Source: Pleurodeles waltl (Eukaryota > Chordata > Amphibia > Caudata > Salamandridae). Taken from it: a DNA stretch of 64,000 nt. A model generated the notes under the pieces. It did no database searches. It saw only the letters and a list, made by a program, of their open reading frames with translations, and was not told the DNA's origin. Shown here piece by piece: positions 19,678-30,533 of this stretch; positions within the stretch are counted from its first letter, which is position 1; every line of letters starts with the position of its first letter. The stretch covers positions 87,588-151,587 of the forward strand of contig NW_027150021.1 in the NCBI RefSeq assembly GCF_031143425.1. Reading direction: 5' to 3'. The position numbers and the translations under genes are program-made.

Positions 19678-21399
19678 GTGAATACCTTGGAGGGGTGGTT
19701 ACATGGCAGTAAAGTTACTGATTATGACAGCCTGTATAACTTGATCCTGAGAGAGCATATTCTTAATAATTGTGTGTCTGATTTGTTGCACCAGTACTTG
19801 GTGGACTCTGATCTGACCTCTCCCCAAGAATTGGGAAAGAAGGCAGACAAATGGGTCAGAACAAGGGTGAACAGAAAAGTTCATACAGGGGGTGACAAAG
19901 ATGTCAATAAGAAGAAAGATGGTGAAAAATCTCAAGATAAGCATGGGGATAAGGGTAAAACCAAAGATCCCACTTCAAATCTTAAACACTCTTCAGAGGG
20001 TGGGGATAAAACTAATTCTTCCTCTTCTTCTCAACCCACACACATTAAAAAGCCTTGGTGCTTTGTGTGTAAAAACAGAGGCCATAGGCCAGGGGATAAG
20101 TCCTGTCCAGGTAAACCCCCTGAGCCTACCACCACTAATACATCAAGCTCTAGTGCCCCTAGCAGTAGTGGTACTAGTGGTGGGACTGCTGGTAACAGTC
20201 AAGCAAAGGGTGTAGTTGGGTTCACTTATGGGTCCATAATAGAAACTGGGGTAGTCAGTCCCAAGACAGTTTCTGTCACACCTAGTGGCATTGGCATTGC
20301 CACACTGGCTGCTTGTCCCCTTACAATGGATAAGTACAGGCAGACAGTTTCAATAAATGGTGTTGAGGCCTTGGCCTACAGGGACACAGGTGCCAGTATC
20401 ACTTTAGTGACTGAAAACCTAGTGCACCCTGATCAACACATCATTGGACAACAGTATAAGATTATTGATGTCCATAACTCCACTAAGTTTCTTCCCTTAG
20501 CTATAATTCAGTTTAGTTGGGGTGGAGTTACTGGCCCTAAGCAGGTGGTGGTATCACCTAGCTTACCTGTAGACTGTCTCTTAGGTAATGACCTAGAGGC
20601 CTCAGGTTGGGCTGATGTAGAGTTTTATGCCCATGCAGCCATGCTGGGCATCCAGGAGGAATTGTTCCCTCTCATTTCTACTGAAATGAAAAAGCAAAGG
20701 AGAGAAGGCCTGAAAACTCAGGATCCCTCTCCATCAACAGGTAAAAAGGGTATCACACTATCCCCTAACCACCCTACCATTCAGGATACCATTCCTGTGG
20801 TGGGAGAAACCTCTCCTGGGGTGGCACCTGTTCCAAGGGAATCATCAGCTGGAAAAGCTGGACTCCCTGAGGTAGAAGTACCTCTCTGTGGGATAACTAA
20901 CATTGGTGAGAAAAAGTGCACCATTTTAGTTATCATGGAGCATCCCTCCAACCCTCCCAGAGAAACTTTAGTGCAGAAACCCTGCACTGCCTCACAACAC
21001 TTAGGACAGCATCCCTGCCCTAGTGTGGAGCTCATAGGACAGCATCCCTGCCCTGCTCCAACTCAAGAGAAACAGCATCCCTGTTCTCTCTTCCAGCCAT
21101 ATGGACAAAGTTTTTGCCCAGCTATGGCTTTCTTGAGACAGCATCCCTGTCTGGCATTTCCATCACTACAAATAGGTTCAGTGGACAATTCCCACTGCTC
21201 TAAACTAAAACTTACTGATAGAAACTCTGAAAATACATCTTCACATTGTTGCTTAGCTAAAAAACTTCAAACAGGGAGGTTTACATCCCCACAGCGAAGT
21301 AACCATATAGTGAATGATAAAGGGAGTAACCAGTCTATTGCAGAGCTACTCTCTACTTATCACCACTTAGACAATAAAGTCTCAATTGGCCAAGGTTAG
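19678..21399 (+). CDS. Gag(partial)-protease-QHPC tail protein of element X
   Basis: This 573-residue frame starts at an internal Met; real gag homology begins upstream at 19597 but has a stop (CAATAAAGG for CAATACAGG). The C-terminal capsid (LEGWLHGSKVTDYDSLYNLI) is followed by a Lys-rich linker and a zinc knuckle CFVCKNRGH...C with CX2CX4HX6C spacing. The protease motif is AYRDTGASITLV, with LLGNDL after it. Where the autonomous element has integrase, this one has about 250 residues including a QHPC repeat encoded at 21000-21155 (GQHPCPSVELI, GQHPCPAPTQEK, QHPCSLFQPY, GQSFCPAMAFLR, RQHPC). The last residues, HLDNKVSIGQG, resemble the RNase H end HLDNEDSSGHG. There is no integrase, RT or RNase H. 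Confidence 0.85.
   Translation: MNTLEGWLHGSKVTDYDSLYNLILREHILNNCVSDLLHQYLVDSDLTSPQELGKKADKWVRTRVNRKVHTGGDKDVNKKKDGEKSQDKHGDKGKTKDPTSNLKHSSEGGDKTNSSSSSQPTHIKKPWCFVCKNRGHRPGDKSCPGKPPEPTTTNTSSSSAPSSSGTSGGTAGNSQAKGVVGFTYGSIIETGVVSPKTVSVTPSGIGIATLAACPLTMDKYRQTVSINGVEALAYRDTGASITLVTENLVHPDQHIIGQQYKIIDVHNSTKFLPLAIIQFSWGGVTGPKQVVVSPSLPVDCLLGNDLEASGWADVEFYAHAAMLGIQEELFPLISTEMKKQRREGLKTQDPSPSTGKKGITLSPNHPTIQDTIPVVGETSPGVAPVPRESSAGKAGLPEVEVPLCGITNIGEKKCTILVIMEHPSNPPRETLVQKPCTASQHLGQHPCPSVELIGQHPCPAPTQEKQHPCSLFQPYGQSFCPAMAFLRQHPCLAFPSLQIGSVDNSHCSKLKLTDRNSENTSSHCCLAKKLQTGRFTSPQRSNHIVNDKGSNQSIAELLSTYHHLDNKVSIGQG
21000..21155 (+). repeat. QHPC-encoding internal tandem repeat (X)
   Basis: CAGCATCCCTG recurs at intervals of about 33-36 bp, with one longer gap where a diverged unit (GQSFCP) sits. 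It encodes an 11-12-residue repeat with core Gln-His-Pro-Cys. The same array appears in Z (about 30100-30262) and N (about 39276-39440, minus strand), but in no autonomous copy. Confidence 0.8.
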
Positions 21400-21431
21400 C
21401 CTTATTGTCCTTCATTTGGGGGGGGGGGTTG

Positions 21432-24400
21432 TGTGAGAAAGTAGCCTCTTTCTAGCCTTGTTACCCCCTCTTTTGGCCTGTTTGTGAGTGTATGTCAGGG
21501 TGTTTTCACTGTCTCACTGGGATCCTGCTAGCCAGGGCCCAGTGCTCATAGTGAAAACCCTATGTTTTCAGTATGTTTGTTATGTGTCACTGGGACCCTG
21601 CTAGTCAGGACCCCAGTGCTCATAAGTTTGTGGCCTATATGTATGTGTTCCCTGTGTGGTGCCTAACTGTCTCACTGAGGCTCTGCTAACCAGAACCTCA
21701 GTGGTTATGCTCTCTCATTTCTTTCAAATTGTCACTAACAGGCTAGTGACGAATTTTATCAATTCACATTGGCATACTGGAACACCCTTATAATTCCCTA
21801 GTATATGGTACTGAGGTACCCAGGGTATTGGGGTTCCAGGAGATCCCTATGGGCTGCAGCATTTCTTTTGCCACCCATAGGGAGCTCTGACAATTCTTAC
21901 ACAGGCCTGCCACTGCAGCCTGAGTGAAATAACGTCCACGTTATTTCACAGCCATTTTACACTGCACTTAAGTAACTTATAAGTCACCTATATGTCTAAC
22001 CTTTACCTGGTAAAGGTTGGGTGCTAAGTTACTTATTGTGTGGGCACCCTGGCACTAGCCAAGGTGCCCCCACATTGTTCAGGGCCAATTCCCCGGACTT
22101 TGTGAGTGCGGGGACACCATTACACGCGTGCACTACATATAGGTCACTACCTATATGTAGCTTCACAATGGTAACTCCGAATATGGCCATGTAATATATC
22201 TATGATCATGGAATTGCCCCCTCTATACCATCCTGGCATAGTTGGCACAATCCCATGATCCCAGTGGCCTGTAGCACAGACCCTGGTACTGCCAAACTGC
22301 CTTTCCCGGGGTTTCACTGCAGCTGCTGCTGCTGCCAACCCCTCAGACAGGTTTCTGCTCTCCTGGGCTCAAGCCAGGCTTGTCCCAGGATGGCAGAACA
22401 AAGGACTTCCTCTGAGAGAGGGTGTTACACCCTCTCCCTTTGGAAAATGGTGTGAAGGCAGGGGAGGAGTAGCCTCCCCCAGCCTCTGGAAATGCTTTCT
22501 TGGGCACAGATGTGCCCAATTCTGCATAAGCCAGTCTACACCGGTTCAGGGGACCCCTTAGCCCTGCTCTGGCGCGAAACTGGACAAAGGAAAGGGGAGT
22601 GACCACTCCCCTGACCTGCACCTCCCCTGGGAGGTGTCCAGAGCTCCTCCAGTGTGCTCCAGACCTCTGCCATCTTGGAAACAGAGGTGCTGCTGGCACA
22701 CTGGACTGCTCTGAGTGGCCAGTGCCACCAGGTGACGTCAGAGACTCCTTCTGATAGGCTCCTTCAGGTGTTGCTAGCCTATCCTCTCTCCTAGGTAGCC
22801 AAACCCTCTTTTCTGGCTATTTAGGGTCTCTGTCTCTGGGGAAACTTTAGATAACAAATGCAAGAGCTCATCCGAGTTCCTCTGCATCTCTCTCTTCACC
22901 TTCTGCCAAGGAATCGACTGCTGACCGCGCTGGAAGCCTGCAAAACTGCAACATAGTAGCAAAGACGACTACTGCAACTCTGTAACGCTGATCCTGCCGC
23001 CTTCTCGACTGTTTTCCTGGTGGTGCATGCTGTGGGGGTAGTCTGCCTCCTCTCTGCACTAGAAGCTCCAAAGAAATCTCCCGTGGGTCGACGGAATCTT
23101 CCCCCTGCAACCGCAGGCACCAAAGAACTGCATCACCGGTCCCTTGGGTCTCCTCTCAGCACGACGAGCGAGGTCCCTCGAATCCAGCAACTATGTCCAA
23201 GTGACCCTCACAGTCCAGTGACTCTTCAGTCCAAGTTTGGTGGAGGTAAGTCCTTGCCTCCCCATGCCAGACTGCATTGCTGGGAACCGCGACTTTTGCA
23301 GCTACTCCGGCCCCTGTGCACTTCCGGTGGAAATCCTTTGTGCACAGCCAAGCCTGGGTCCACAGCACTCTAACCTGCATTGCACAACTTTCTAAGTTGG
23401 TCTCCTGCGACGTGGGACTCCTTTGTGCGACTTCAGGTGAGCACCATTTTACGCATCCTTGTAGTGCCTGTTTCTGGCACTTCTCTGGGTGCTACCTGCT
23501 GCTAAGAGGGTTCCTTGTCTTGCTCGACGTCCCCTCTACCTCCTGGTCCAATTTACGACCTCCTGGTCCCTCCTGGGCCACAGCAGCATCCAAAAACGCT
23601 AACCGCACGATTTGCAGCTAGAAAGGCTTGTTGGCGTTCTTTCGGCGGGAAACACTTCTGCACGACTCTCCACGGGGAGCGGGATTTGTTCACCAAAGAA
23701 GAAGTCTCTAGCCCTTTTCGTTCCTGCAGAAACCTCAGCTTCTTCTGTCCAGTAGAAGCTTCTTTGCACCCACAGCTGGCATTTCCTGGGCATATGCCCA
23801 TCTCCGACTTGCTTGTGACTTTTGGATTTGGTCCCCTTGTTCCACAGGTACCCTAGATTGGAAATCCATCGTTGTTGCATTGTTGGTTTGTGTCTTTCCT
23901 GCATTATTCCTCTATCACGACTTCTTTGTCCTTGGGGGAACTTTAGTGCACTTTGCACTCACTTTTCAGGGTCTTAGGGTGGGCTATTTTTCTAACCCTC
24001 ACTATTTTCTAATAGTCCCAGCGACCCTCTACAAGGTCACATAGGTTTGGGGTCCATTCGTGGTTTGCATTCCACTTTTGGAGTATATGGTTTGTGTTGC
24101 CCCTATCCCTATGTGTCCCCATTGCATCCTATTGTAACTACACATTGTTTGCACTGTTTTCTAAGACTATTACTGCATATTTTGGTATTGTGTATATATA
24201 TCTTGTGTATATTTCCTATCGTCTCACTGAGGGTACACTCTGAGATACTTTGGCATATTGTCATAAAAATAAAGTACCTTTATTTTTAGTATAACTGAGT
24301 ATTGTGTTTTCTTATGATATTGTGCATATGACACTAAGTGGTACTGTAGGAGCTTCACTTGTCTCCTAGTTCAGCCTAAGCTGCTCTGCTAAGCTACCAT

Positions 24401-24513
24401 TATCTATCAGCCTATGCTGCTAGACACCCTATACACTAATAAGGGATAACTGGGCCTGGTGCAAGGTGCAAGTACCCCTAGGTACTCACTACAAGCCAGT
24501 CCAGCCTCCTACA
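21432..24513 (+). repeat. A-head LTR, 3,082 bp, shared by X (3') and Z (5')
   Basis: It starts TGTGAGAAAGTAGCC after the G-tract and TTG, and ends CAGCCTCCTACA before a primer site. It shares several rare variants with the LTR at 30534, such as TTTCTTGGGCACAGATGT and CTACCTCCTGGTCCAATTT, so its body is the 5' twin of the Z 3' LTR. Having one LTR between two internal regions is the signature of LTR-LTR recombination. Confidence 0.88.
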
Positions 24514-24786
24514 TTGGTTGTGCAGCGGTGGGATAAGTGCTTTGAGACTACTTACCACTCTTGTCATTGTACTTTTCCTAAGAGAAAAATATACAAAACA
24601 AGTTCAGTGTATATACACATAACCAAAAAGTTTTGCATTTCCTCTTTTCACTCTTTTCTAAGTGCTGAAAAGTACTTCTAAACTTTCAAAAAGTTCTTAA
24701 AAGTTTAAAAAGTTTTTTTTTTCTCTCTTTCTAAAAAATTCTGAAAACTTTTTTCTATTTTTCTATCACTTTAACTCTCTCTAAAA

Positions 24787-25839
24787 ATGTCTGGCACAGG
24801 CCAAAATGTTGATCTGTCCAAACTTGCATATGACCACCTTAGCTGGAAAGGAGCAAGGAGTCTCTGTGTAGAGAGTGGTTTGAGTGTAGGGAAGAATCCT
24901 TCCTTGGAATTGTTACTTAACATGCTTAGAGAACAAGATAAGGCTAAAAGTGCCCCATCTGTTGAAAAAGTAGCTAATGGTTCCCAATCTGATCCAGGGA
25001 CTCCCCCAGGAAAAGGTTCAGGAAAGAAACTTCTTAGCCTGCCCATTACTAGGCAGTCTAGCATAGTTGGTAGTGAGGTGGAGTCACATCATACAGATGA
25101 TGTGCTCTCACATGACACTGTCAGCCAAGCTGTTAGGGTGCCCTCAGTAAGGGACAGGTCTCCTTCTGTTCATTCCCATCATACCTCTGTATCTAGGAAT
25201 GTCCCTCCCACCAACCCTGATGACAGATTGTTAGAGAGGGAACTCAATAAGTTGAGGGTGGAACAAACCAGACTGAAGCTTAAAAAGCAACAGCTGGATT
25301 TGGATAGACAGTCTTTAGAACTAGAGAAGGAAAGACAGAAGTTGGGTTTCGAAACCCATGGTGGCAGCAGCAGTATTCCCCATAGTCATCCTGCAAAAGA
25401 GCATGATTCCAGGAATCTGCATAAGATAGTTCCCCCTTATAAGGAGAGGGATGACATTAACAAGTGGTTTGCTGCACTTGAGAGGGCCTGTGTTGTACAG
25501 GATGTCCCTCAAAGGCAGTGGGCTGCTATCCTATGGCTATCATTTAGTGGAAAAGGTAGGGATAGGCTCCTTACTGTGAAAGAAAGTGATGCCAATAATT
25601 GTACAGTTCTTAAGAATGCACTCCCGGATGGTTATGGCTTAACCACTGAACAATACAGGATAAAGTTCAGAGAGACCAAAAAGGAGTCTTCACAAGACTG
25701 GGTTGATTTCATTGACCATTCAGTGAAGGCCTTGGAGGGGTGGTTACATGGCAGTAAAGTTACTGATTATGACAGGCTGTATAACTTGATCTTGAGAGAG
25801 CATATTCTTAATAATTGTGTGTCTGATTTGTTGCACCAG
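24787..25839 (+). pseudogene. gag 5' part of element Z, interrupted by a solo LTR
   Basis: It starts MSGTGQ after the usual leader. The SAP-like segment, a shortened Ser/His stretch (two SHH repeats missing relative to E1), the coiled coil (LLERELNKLRVEQTRLKLKK) and the capsid region are clear. The frame runs to ...SDLLHQ, then enters the LTR and stops at 25861. It continues on the far side of the solo LTR at 28923 (accagTACTTGGTGGAC). The high similarity of this Gag to E1 and W Gag suggests that the two kinds of element could share particles. Confidence 0.88.
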
Positions 25840-28800
25840 TGTGAGAAAGTAGCCTCTTTCTAGCCTTGTTCCCCCACTTTTGGCCTGTTTGTGAGTGTAT
25901 GTCAGGGTGTTCTCACTGTCTCACTGGGATCCTGCTAGCCAGGGCCCAGTGCTCATAGTGAAAACCCTATGTTTTCAGTATGTTTGTTATGTGTCACTGG
26001 GACCCTGCTAGTCAGGACCCCAGTGCTCATACGTTTGTGGCCTATCTGTATGTGTTCTCTGTGTGGTGCCTAACTGTCTCACTGAGGCTCTGCTAACCAG
26101 AACCTCAGTGGTTATGCTCTCTCATTTCTTTCAAATTGTCACTAACAGGCTAGTGACCAATTTTACCAATTTACATTGGCTTACTGGAACACCCTTATAA
26201 TTCCCTAGTATATGGTACTGAGGTACCCAGGGTATTGGGGTTCCAGGAGATCCCTATGGGCTGCAGCATTTCTTTTGCCACCCATAGGGAGCTCTGACAA
26301 TTCTTACACAGGCCTGCCACTGCAGCCTGAGTGAAATAACGTCCACGTTATTTCACAGCCATTTTACACTGCACTTCAGTAACTTATAAGTCACCTATAT
26401 GTCTAACCTTTACCTGGTAAAGGTTAGGTGCAAAGTTACTTAGTGTGAGGGCACCCTGGCACTAGCCAAGATGCCCCCACATTGTTCAGGACCAATTCCC
26501 CGGACTTTGTGAGTGCGGGGACACCATTACACGCGTGCACTACATATAGGTCACTACCTATATGTAGCTTCACAATGGTAACTCCGAATATGGCCATGTA
26601 ACATGTCTATGATCATGGAATTGCCCCCTCTATGCCATCCTGGCATAGTTGGCACAATCCCATGATCCCAGTGGTCTGTAGCACAGACCTTGGTACTGCC
26701 AAACTGCCTTTCCTGGGGTTTCACTGCATCTGCTGCTGCTGCCAACCCCTCAGACAGGTTTCTGCCCCCCTGGGGTCAAGCCAGGCTTGTCCCAGGATGG
26801 CAGAACAAAGGACTTCCTCTGAGAGACGGTGTTACACCCTCTCCCTTTGGAAAATGGTGTGAAGGCAGGGGAGGAGTAGCCTCCCCCAGCCTCTGGAAAT
26901 GCTTTCATGGGCACATTTGGTGCCCATTTCTGCATAAGCCAGTCTACACCGATTCAGGGATCCCTTAGCCCTGCTCTGGCGCGAAACTGGACAAAGGAAA
27001 GGGGAGTGACCACTCCCCTGACCTGCACCTCCCCTGGGAGGTGTCCAGAGCTCCTCCAGTGTGCTCCAGACCTCTGCCATCTTGGAAACAGAGGTGCTGC
27101 TGGCACACTGGACTGTTCTGAGTGGCCAGTGCCACCAGGTGACGTCAGAGACTCCTTCTGATAGGCTCCTTCAGGTGTTGCTAGCCTATCCTCTCTCCTA
27201 GGTAGCCAAACCCTCTTTTCTGGCTATTTAGGGTCTCTGTCTCTGGGGAAACTTTAGATAATGAATGCAAGAGCTCATCCGAGTTCCTCTGCATCTCTCT
27301 CTTCACCTTCTTCCAAGGAATCGACTGCTGACCGCGCCGGAAGCCTGCAAAACTGCAACATAGTAGCAAAGACGACTACTGCAACTCTGTAACGCTGATC
27401 CTGCCGCCTTCTCGACTGTTTTCCTGGTGGTTCACACTGTGGGGGTAGTCTGCCTCCTCTCTGCACTAGAAGCTCCGAAGAAATCTCCCGTGGGTCGACG
27501 GAATCTTCCCCCTGCAACCGCAGGCACCAAAAAGCTGCATTACCGGTCCCTTGGGTCTCCTCTCAGCACGACGAGCGAGGACCCTCGAATCCAGCAACTC
27601 TGTCCAAGAGACTCCCACAGTCCAGTGACTCTTCAGTCCAAGTTTGGTGGAGGTAAGTCCTTGCCTCCCCACGCCAGACTGCATTGCTGGGAACCGCGAC
27701 TTTTGCAGCTACTCCAGCCTCCGTGCACTTCCGGCGGAAATCCTTTGTGCACAGTCCAGCCTGGGTCCACGGCACTCTAACCTGCATTGCACGACTTCCT
27801 AAGTTGTTCTCCGGTGACGTAGGACTTCTTTGTGCAACTTCGGGTGAGCACCGTTTCACACATCCTTGTAGTGCCTGTTTCTGGCACTTCTCCGGGTGCT
27901 ACCTGCTGCTGAGAGGGCTCTTTGTCTTGCTAGACATCTCCTCTCTCTCCTGACACAATTTGCGACATCCTGGTCCCTCCTGGGCCACAGCAGCATCCAA
28001 AAACGCTTACCGCACGATCTGCAGCTAGAAAGGCTTGTTGGCAGTCTTTTGGCAGGAAAACACTTCTGCACGACTCACCACGGCGTGAGGGATCTGTCCT
28101 CCAAAGGGGAAGTCTCTAGCCCTTGTCGTTCCTGCAGAAACCTAAGCTTCTTCTGTCCAGTAGAAGCTTCTTTGCACCCACAGCTGGCATTTCCTGGGAA
28201 TCTGCCCATCTCCGACTTGCTTGTGACTTTTGGACTTGGTCCCCTTGTTCCACAGGTACCCTCGACTGGAAATCCATCGTTGTTGCATTGCTGGTTTGTG
28301 TCTTTCCTGCAGAATTCCCCTATCACGACTTCTTTGTCCTTTGGGGAACTTTAGTGCACTTTGCACTCACTTTTCAGGGTCTTGGGGTGGGCTATTTTTC
28401 TAACCCTCACTATTTTCTAATAGTCCCAGCGACCCTCTACCAGGTCACATAGATTTGGGGTCCATTCGTGGTTCGCATTCCACTTTTGGAGTATATGGTT
28501 TGTGTTGCCCCTATCCCAATGTGTCCCCATTGCATCCTATTGTAACTATACATTGTTTGCACGGTTTTCTAAGACTATTACTGCATATTTTTGGTATTGT
28601 GTATATATATCTTCTGTATATTTCCTATCCTCTCACTGAGGGTACACTCTGAGATACTTTGGCATATTGTCATAAAAATAAAGTACCTTTATTTTTAGTA
28701 TAACTGTGTATTGTGTTTTCTTATGATATTGTGCATATGACACTAAGTGGTACTGTAGGAGCTTCACTCGTCTCCTAGTTCAGCCTAAGCTGCTCTGCTA

Positions 28801-28922
28801 AGCTACCATTATCTATCAGCCTATGCTGCTAGACACCCTATACACTAATAAGGGATAACTGGGCCTGGTGCAAGGTGCAAGTACCCCTTGGTATTCACTA
28901 CAAGCCAGTCCAGCCTCCTACA
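25840..28922 (+). mobile_element. solo LTR (A head) in gag of Z, duplication ACCAG
   Basis: A complete 3,083-bp LTR, TGTGAGAAAG...CCTCCTACA, is flanked by ACCAG at 25835-25839 and 28923-28927. The host gag reads straight through when the LTR and one ACCAG are removed in thought. The 5-bp duplication proves integrase-mediated insertion; the missing internal region shows later LTR-LTR recombination. Confidence 0.93.
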
Positions 28923-30504
28923 ACCAGTACTTGGTGGACTCTGATCTGACCTCTCCCCAAGAATTGGGAAAGAAGGCAGACAAATGGGTCAGAACAAGGG
29001 TGAACAGAACAACAAGAAGAAAGATGGTGAAAAATCTCAAGATAAGCATGGGGATAAGGGTAAAACCAAAGATCCCACTTCAAATCTTAAACACTCTTCA
29101 GGGGGTGGAGATAAAACAAATTCTTCCTCTTCTTCTCAACCTACACAATTTAAAAAGACTTGGTGCTTTGTGTGTAAAAATAGAGGCCATAGGCCAGGGG
29201 ATAAGTCCTGTCCAGGTAAACCCCCTGAGCCTACCACCACTAATACATCAAGCTCTAGTGCCCCTAGCAGTAGTGGTACTAGTGGTGGGACTGCTGGCAA
29301 CAGTCAAGTTAAGGGTGTAGTTGGGTTCACTTATGGGTCCATAGTAGAAACTGGGGTAGTCACTCCCAAGACAGTTTCTGTCACACCTAGTGGCATTGGC
29401 CTTGCCACACTGGCTGCTTGTCCCCTTACAATGGATAAGTACAGGCAGACAGTTTCAATAAATGGTGTTGAGGCCTTGGCCTACAGGGACACAGGTGCCA
29501 GTATCACTTTGGTGACTGAAAACCTAGTGCACCCTGATCAACACATCATTGGACAACAGTATAAGATTATTGATGTCCATAACTCCACTACGTTTCTTCC
29601 CTTAGCTATAATTCAGTTTAGTTGGGGTGGAGTTACAGGCCCTAAGCAGGTGGTGGTATCACCTAGCTTACCTGTAGACTGTCTCTTAGGTAATGACCTA
29701 GAGGCCTCAGGTTGGGCTGATGTAGAGTTTTATGCCCATGCAGCCATGCTGGGCATCCAGGAGGAATTGTTCCCTCTCATTTCTACTGAAATGAAAAAGC
29801 AAAGGAGAGAAGGCCTGAAAACTCAGGATCCCTCTCCATCAACAGGTAAAAAGGGTATCACAGTATCCCCTAACCACCCTGCCATTCAGGATACCATTCC
29901 TGTAGTGGGAGAAACCTCTCCTGGGGTGGCACCTGTTCCAAGGGAAGCATCAGATGGCAAAGCTGTACTCCCTGAGGTAGAAGTACCTCTCTGTGGGATA
30001 ACTAACATTGGTGACAAAAAGAGCACCATTTTAGTTAACATGGAGCATCTCTCCAACCCTCCCAGAGAAACTTTAGTGCAGAAACTCTGCACTGCCTCAC
30101 AACACTTAGGACAGCATCCCTGCCCTAGTGTGGAGCTCATAGGACAGCATCCCTGCCCTGCTCCAACCCAAGAGAAACAGCATCCCTGTTCTCTCTTCCA
30201 GCCATATGGACAAAGTTTTTGCCCAGCTATGGCTTTTCTGAGACAGCATCCCTGTCTGGCATTTCCATCACTACAAATAGGTTCAGTGGATAATTCCCAC
30301 TGCTCTAAACTAAAACTTACTGATAGAAACTCTGAAAATACATCTTCACATTGTTGCTTAGCTAAAAAACTTCAAACAGGGTGGTTTACATCCCCACAGC
30401 GAAGTAACCATATAGTGGATGATAAAGGGAGTAACCAGTCTATTGCAGAGCTACTCTCTACTTATTACCACTTAGACAAAAAAGTCTCAACTGGCCAAGG
30501 TTAG
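28923..30504 (+). pseudogene. gag 3' part, protease and QHPC tail of element Z
   Basis: It resumes gag directly after the solo LTR (YLVDSDLTSPQELGKKADKWVRTRVNR). About 30 bases missing near 29008 (compared with X) shift the frame. A 506-residue open frame runs from 28984 in the second frame. It contains the zinc knuckle CFVCKNRGH, AYRDTGASITLV, LLGNDL, and the long tail with four or five QHPC-type units (about 30100-30262), ending HLDKKVSTGQG. The part after the zinc knuckle is fully open and very close to X and N, which may mean the tail has been kept under selection until recently. Confidence 0.85.
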
Positions 30505-30513
30505 CCTTATTGT

Positions 30514-30533
30514 CCTTCGTTTGGGGGGGGTTG
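30514..30533 (+). other. polypurine tract of Z
   Basis: CGTTTGGGGGGGG followed by TTG precedes the LTR start TGTGAG. The number of G residues varies from copy to copy (X has more). Confidence 0.7.

Larger units (their letters stand above)
19597..21431 (+). mobile_element. non-autonomous element X, 5'-truncated
   Basis: Only the second half of gag, the protease and the QHPC tail remain, followed by the poly-G tract. The 5' edge abuts the E1 3' LTR in the middle of gag; the same point in an intact gag reads CTTAACCACTGAAC. No LTR or leader of its own precedes it. Its 3' LTR is the one at 21432, which also serves as the 5' LTR of Z. Confidence 0.8.

Noticed and set aside
21000..21155. CRISPR-like array
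   Set aside because: Units are too short and uneven, lie inside a coding frame and encode QHPC repeats; the sequence is eukaryotic.
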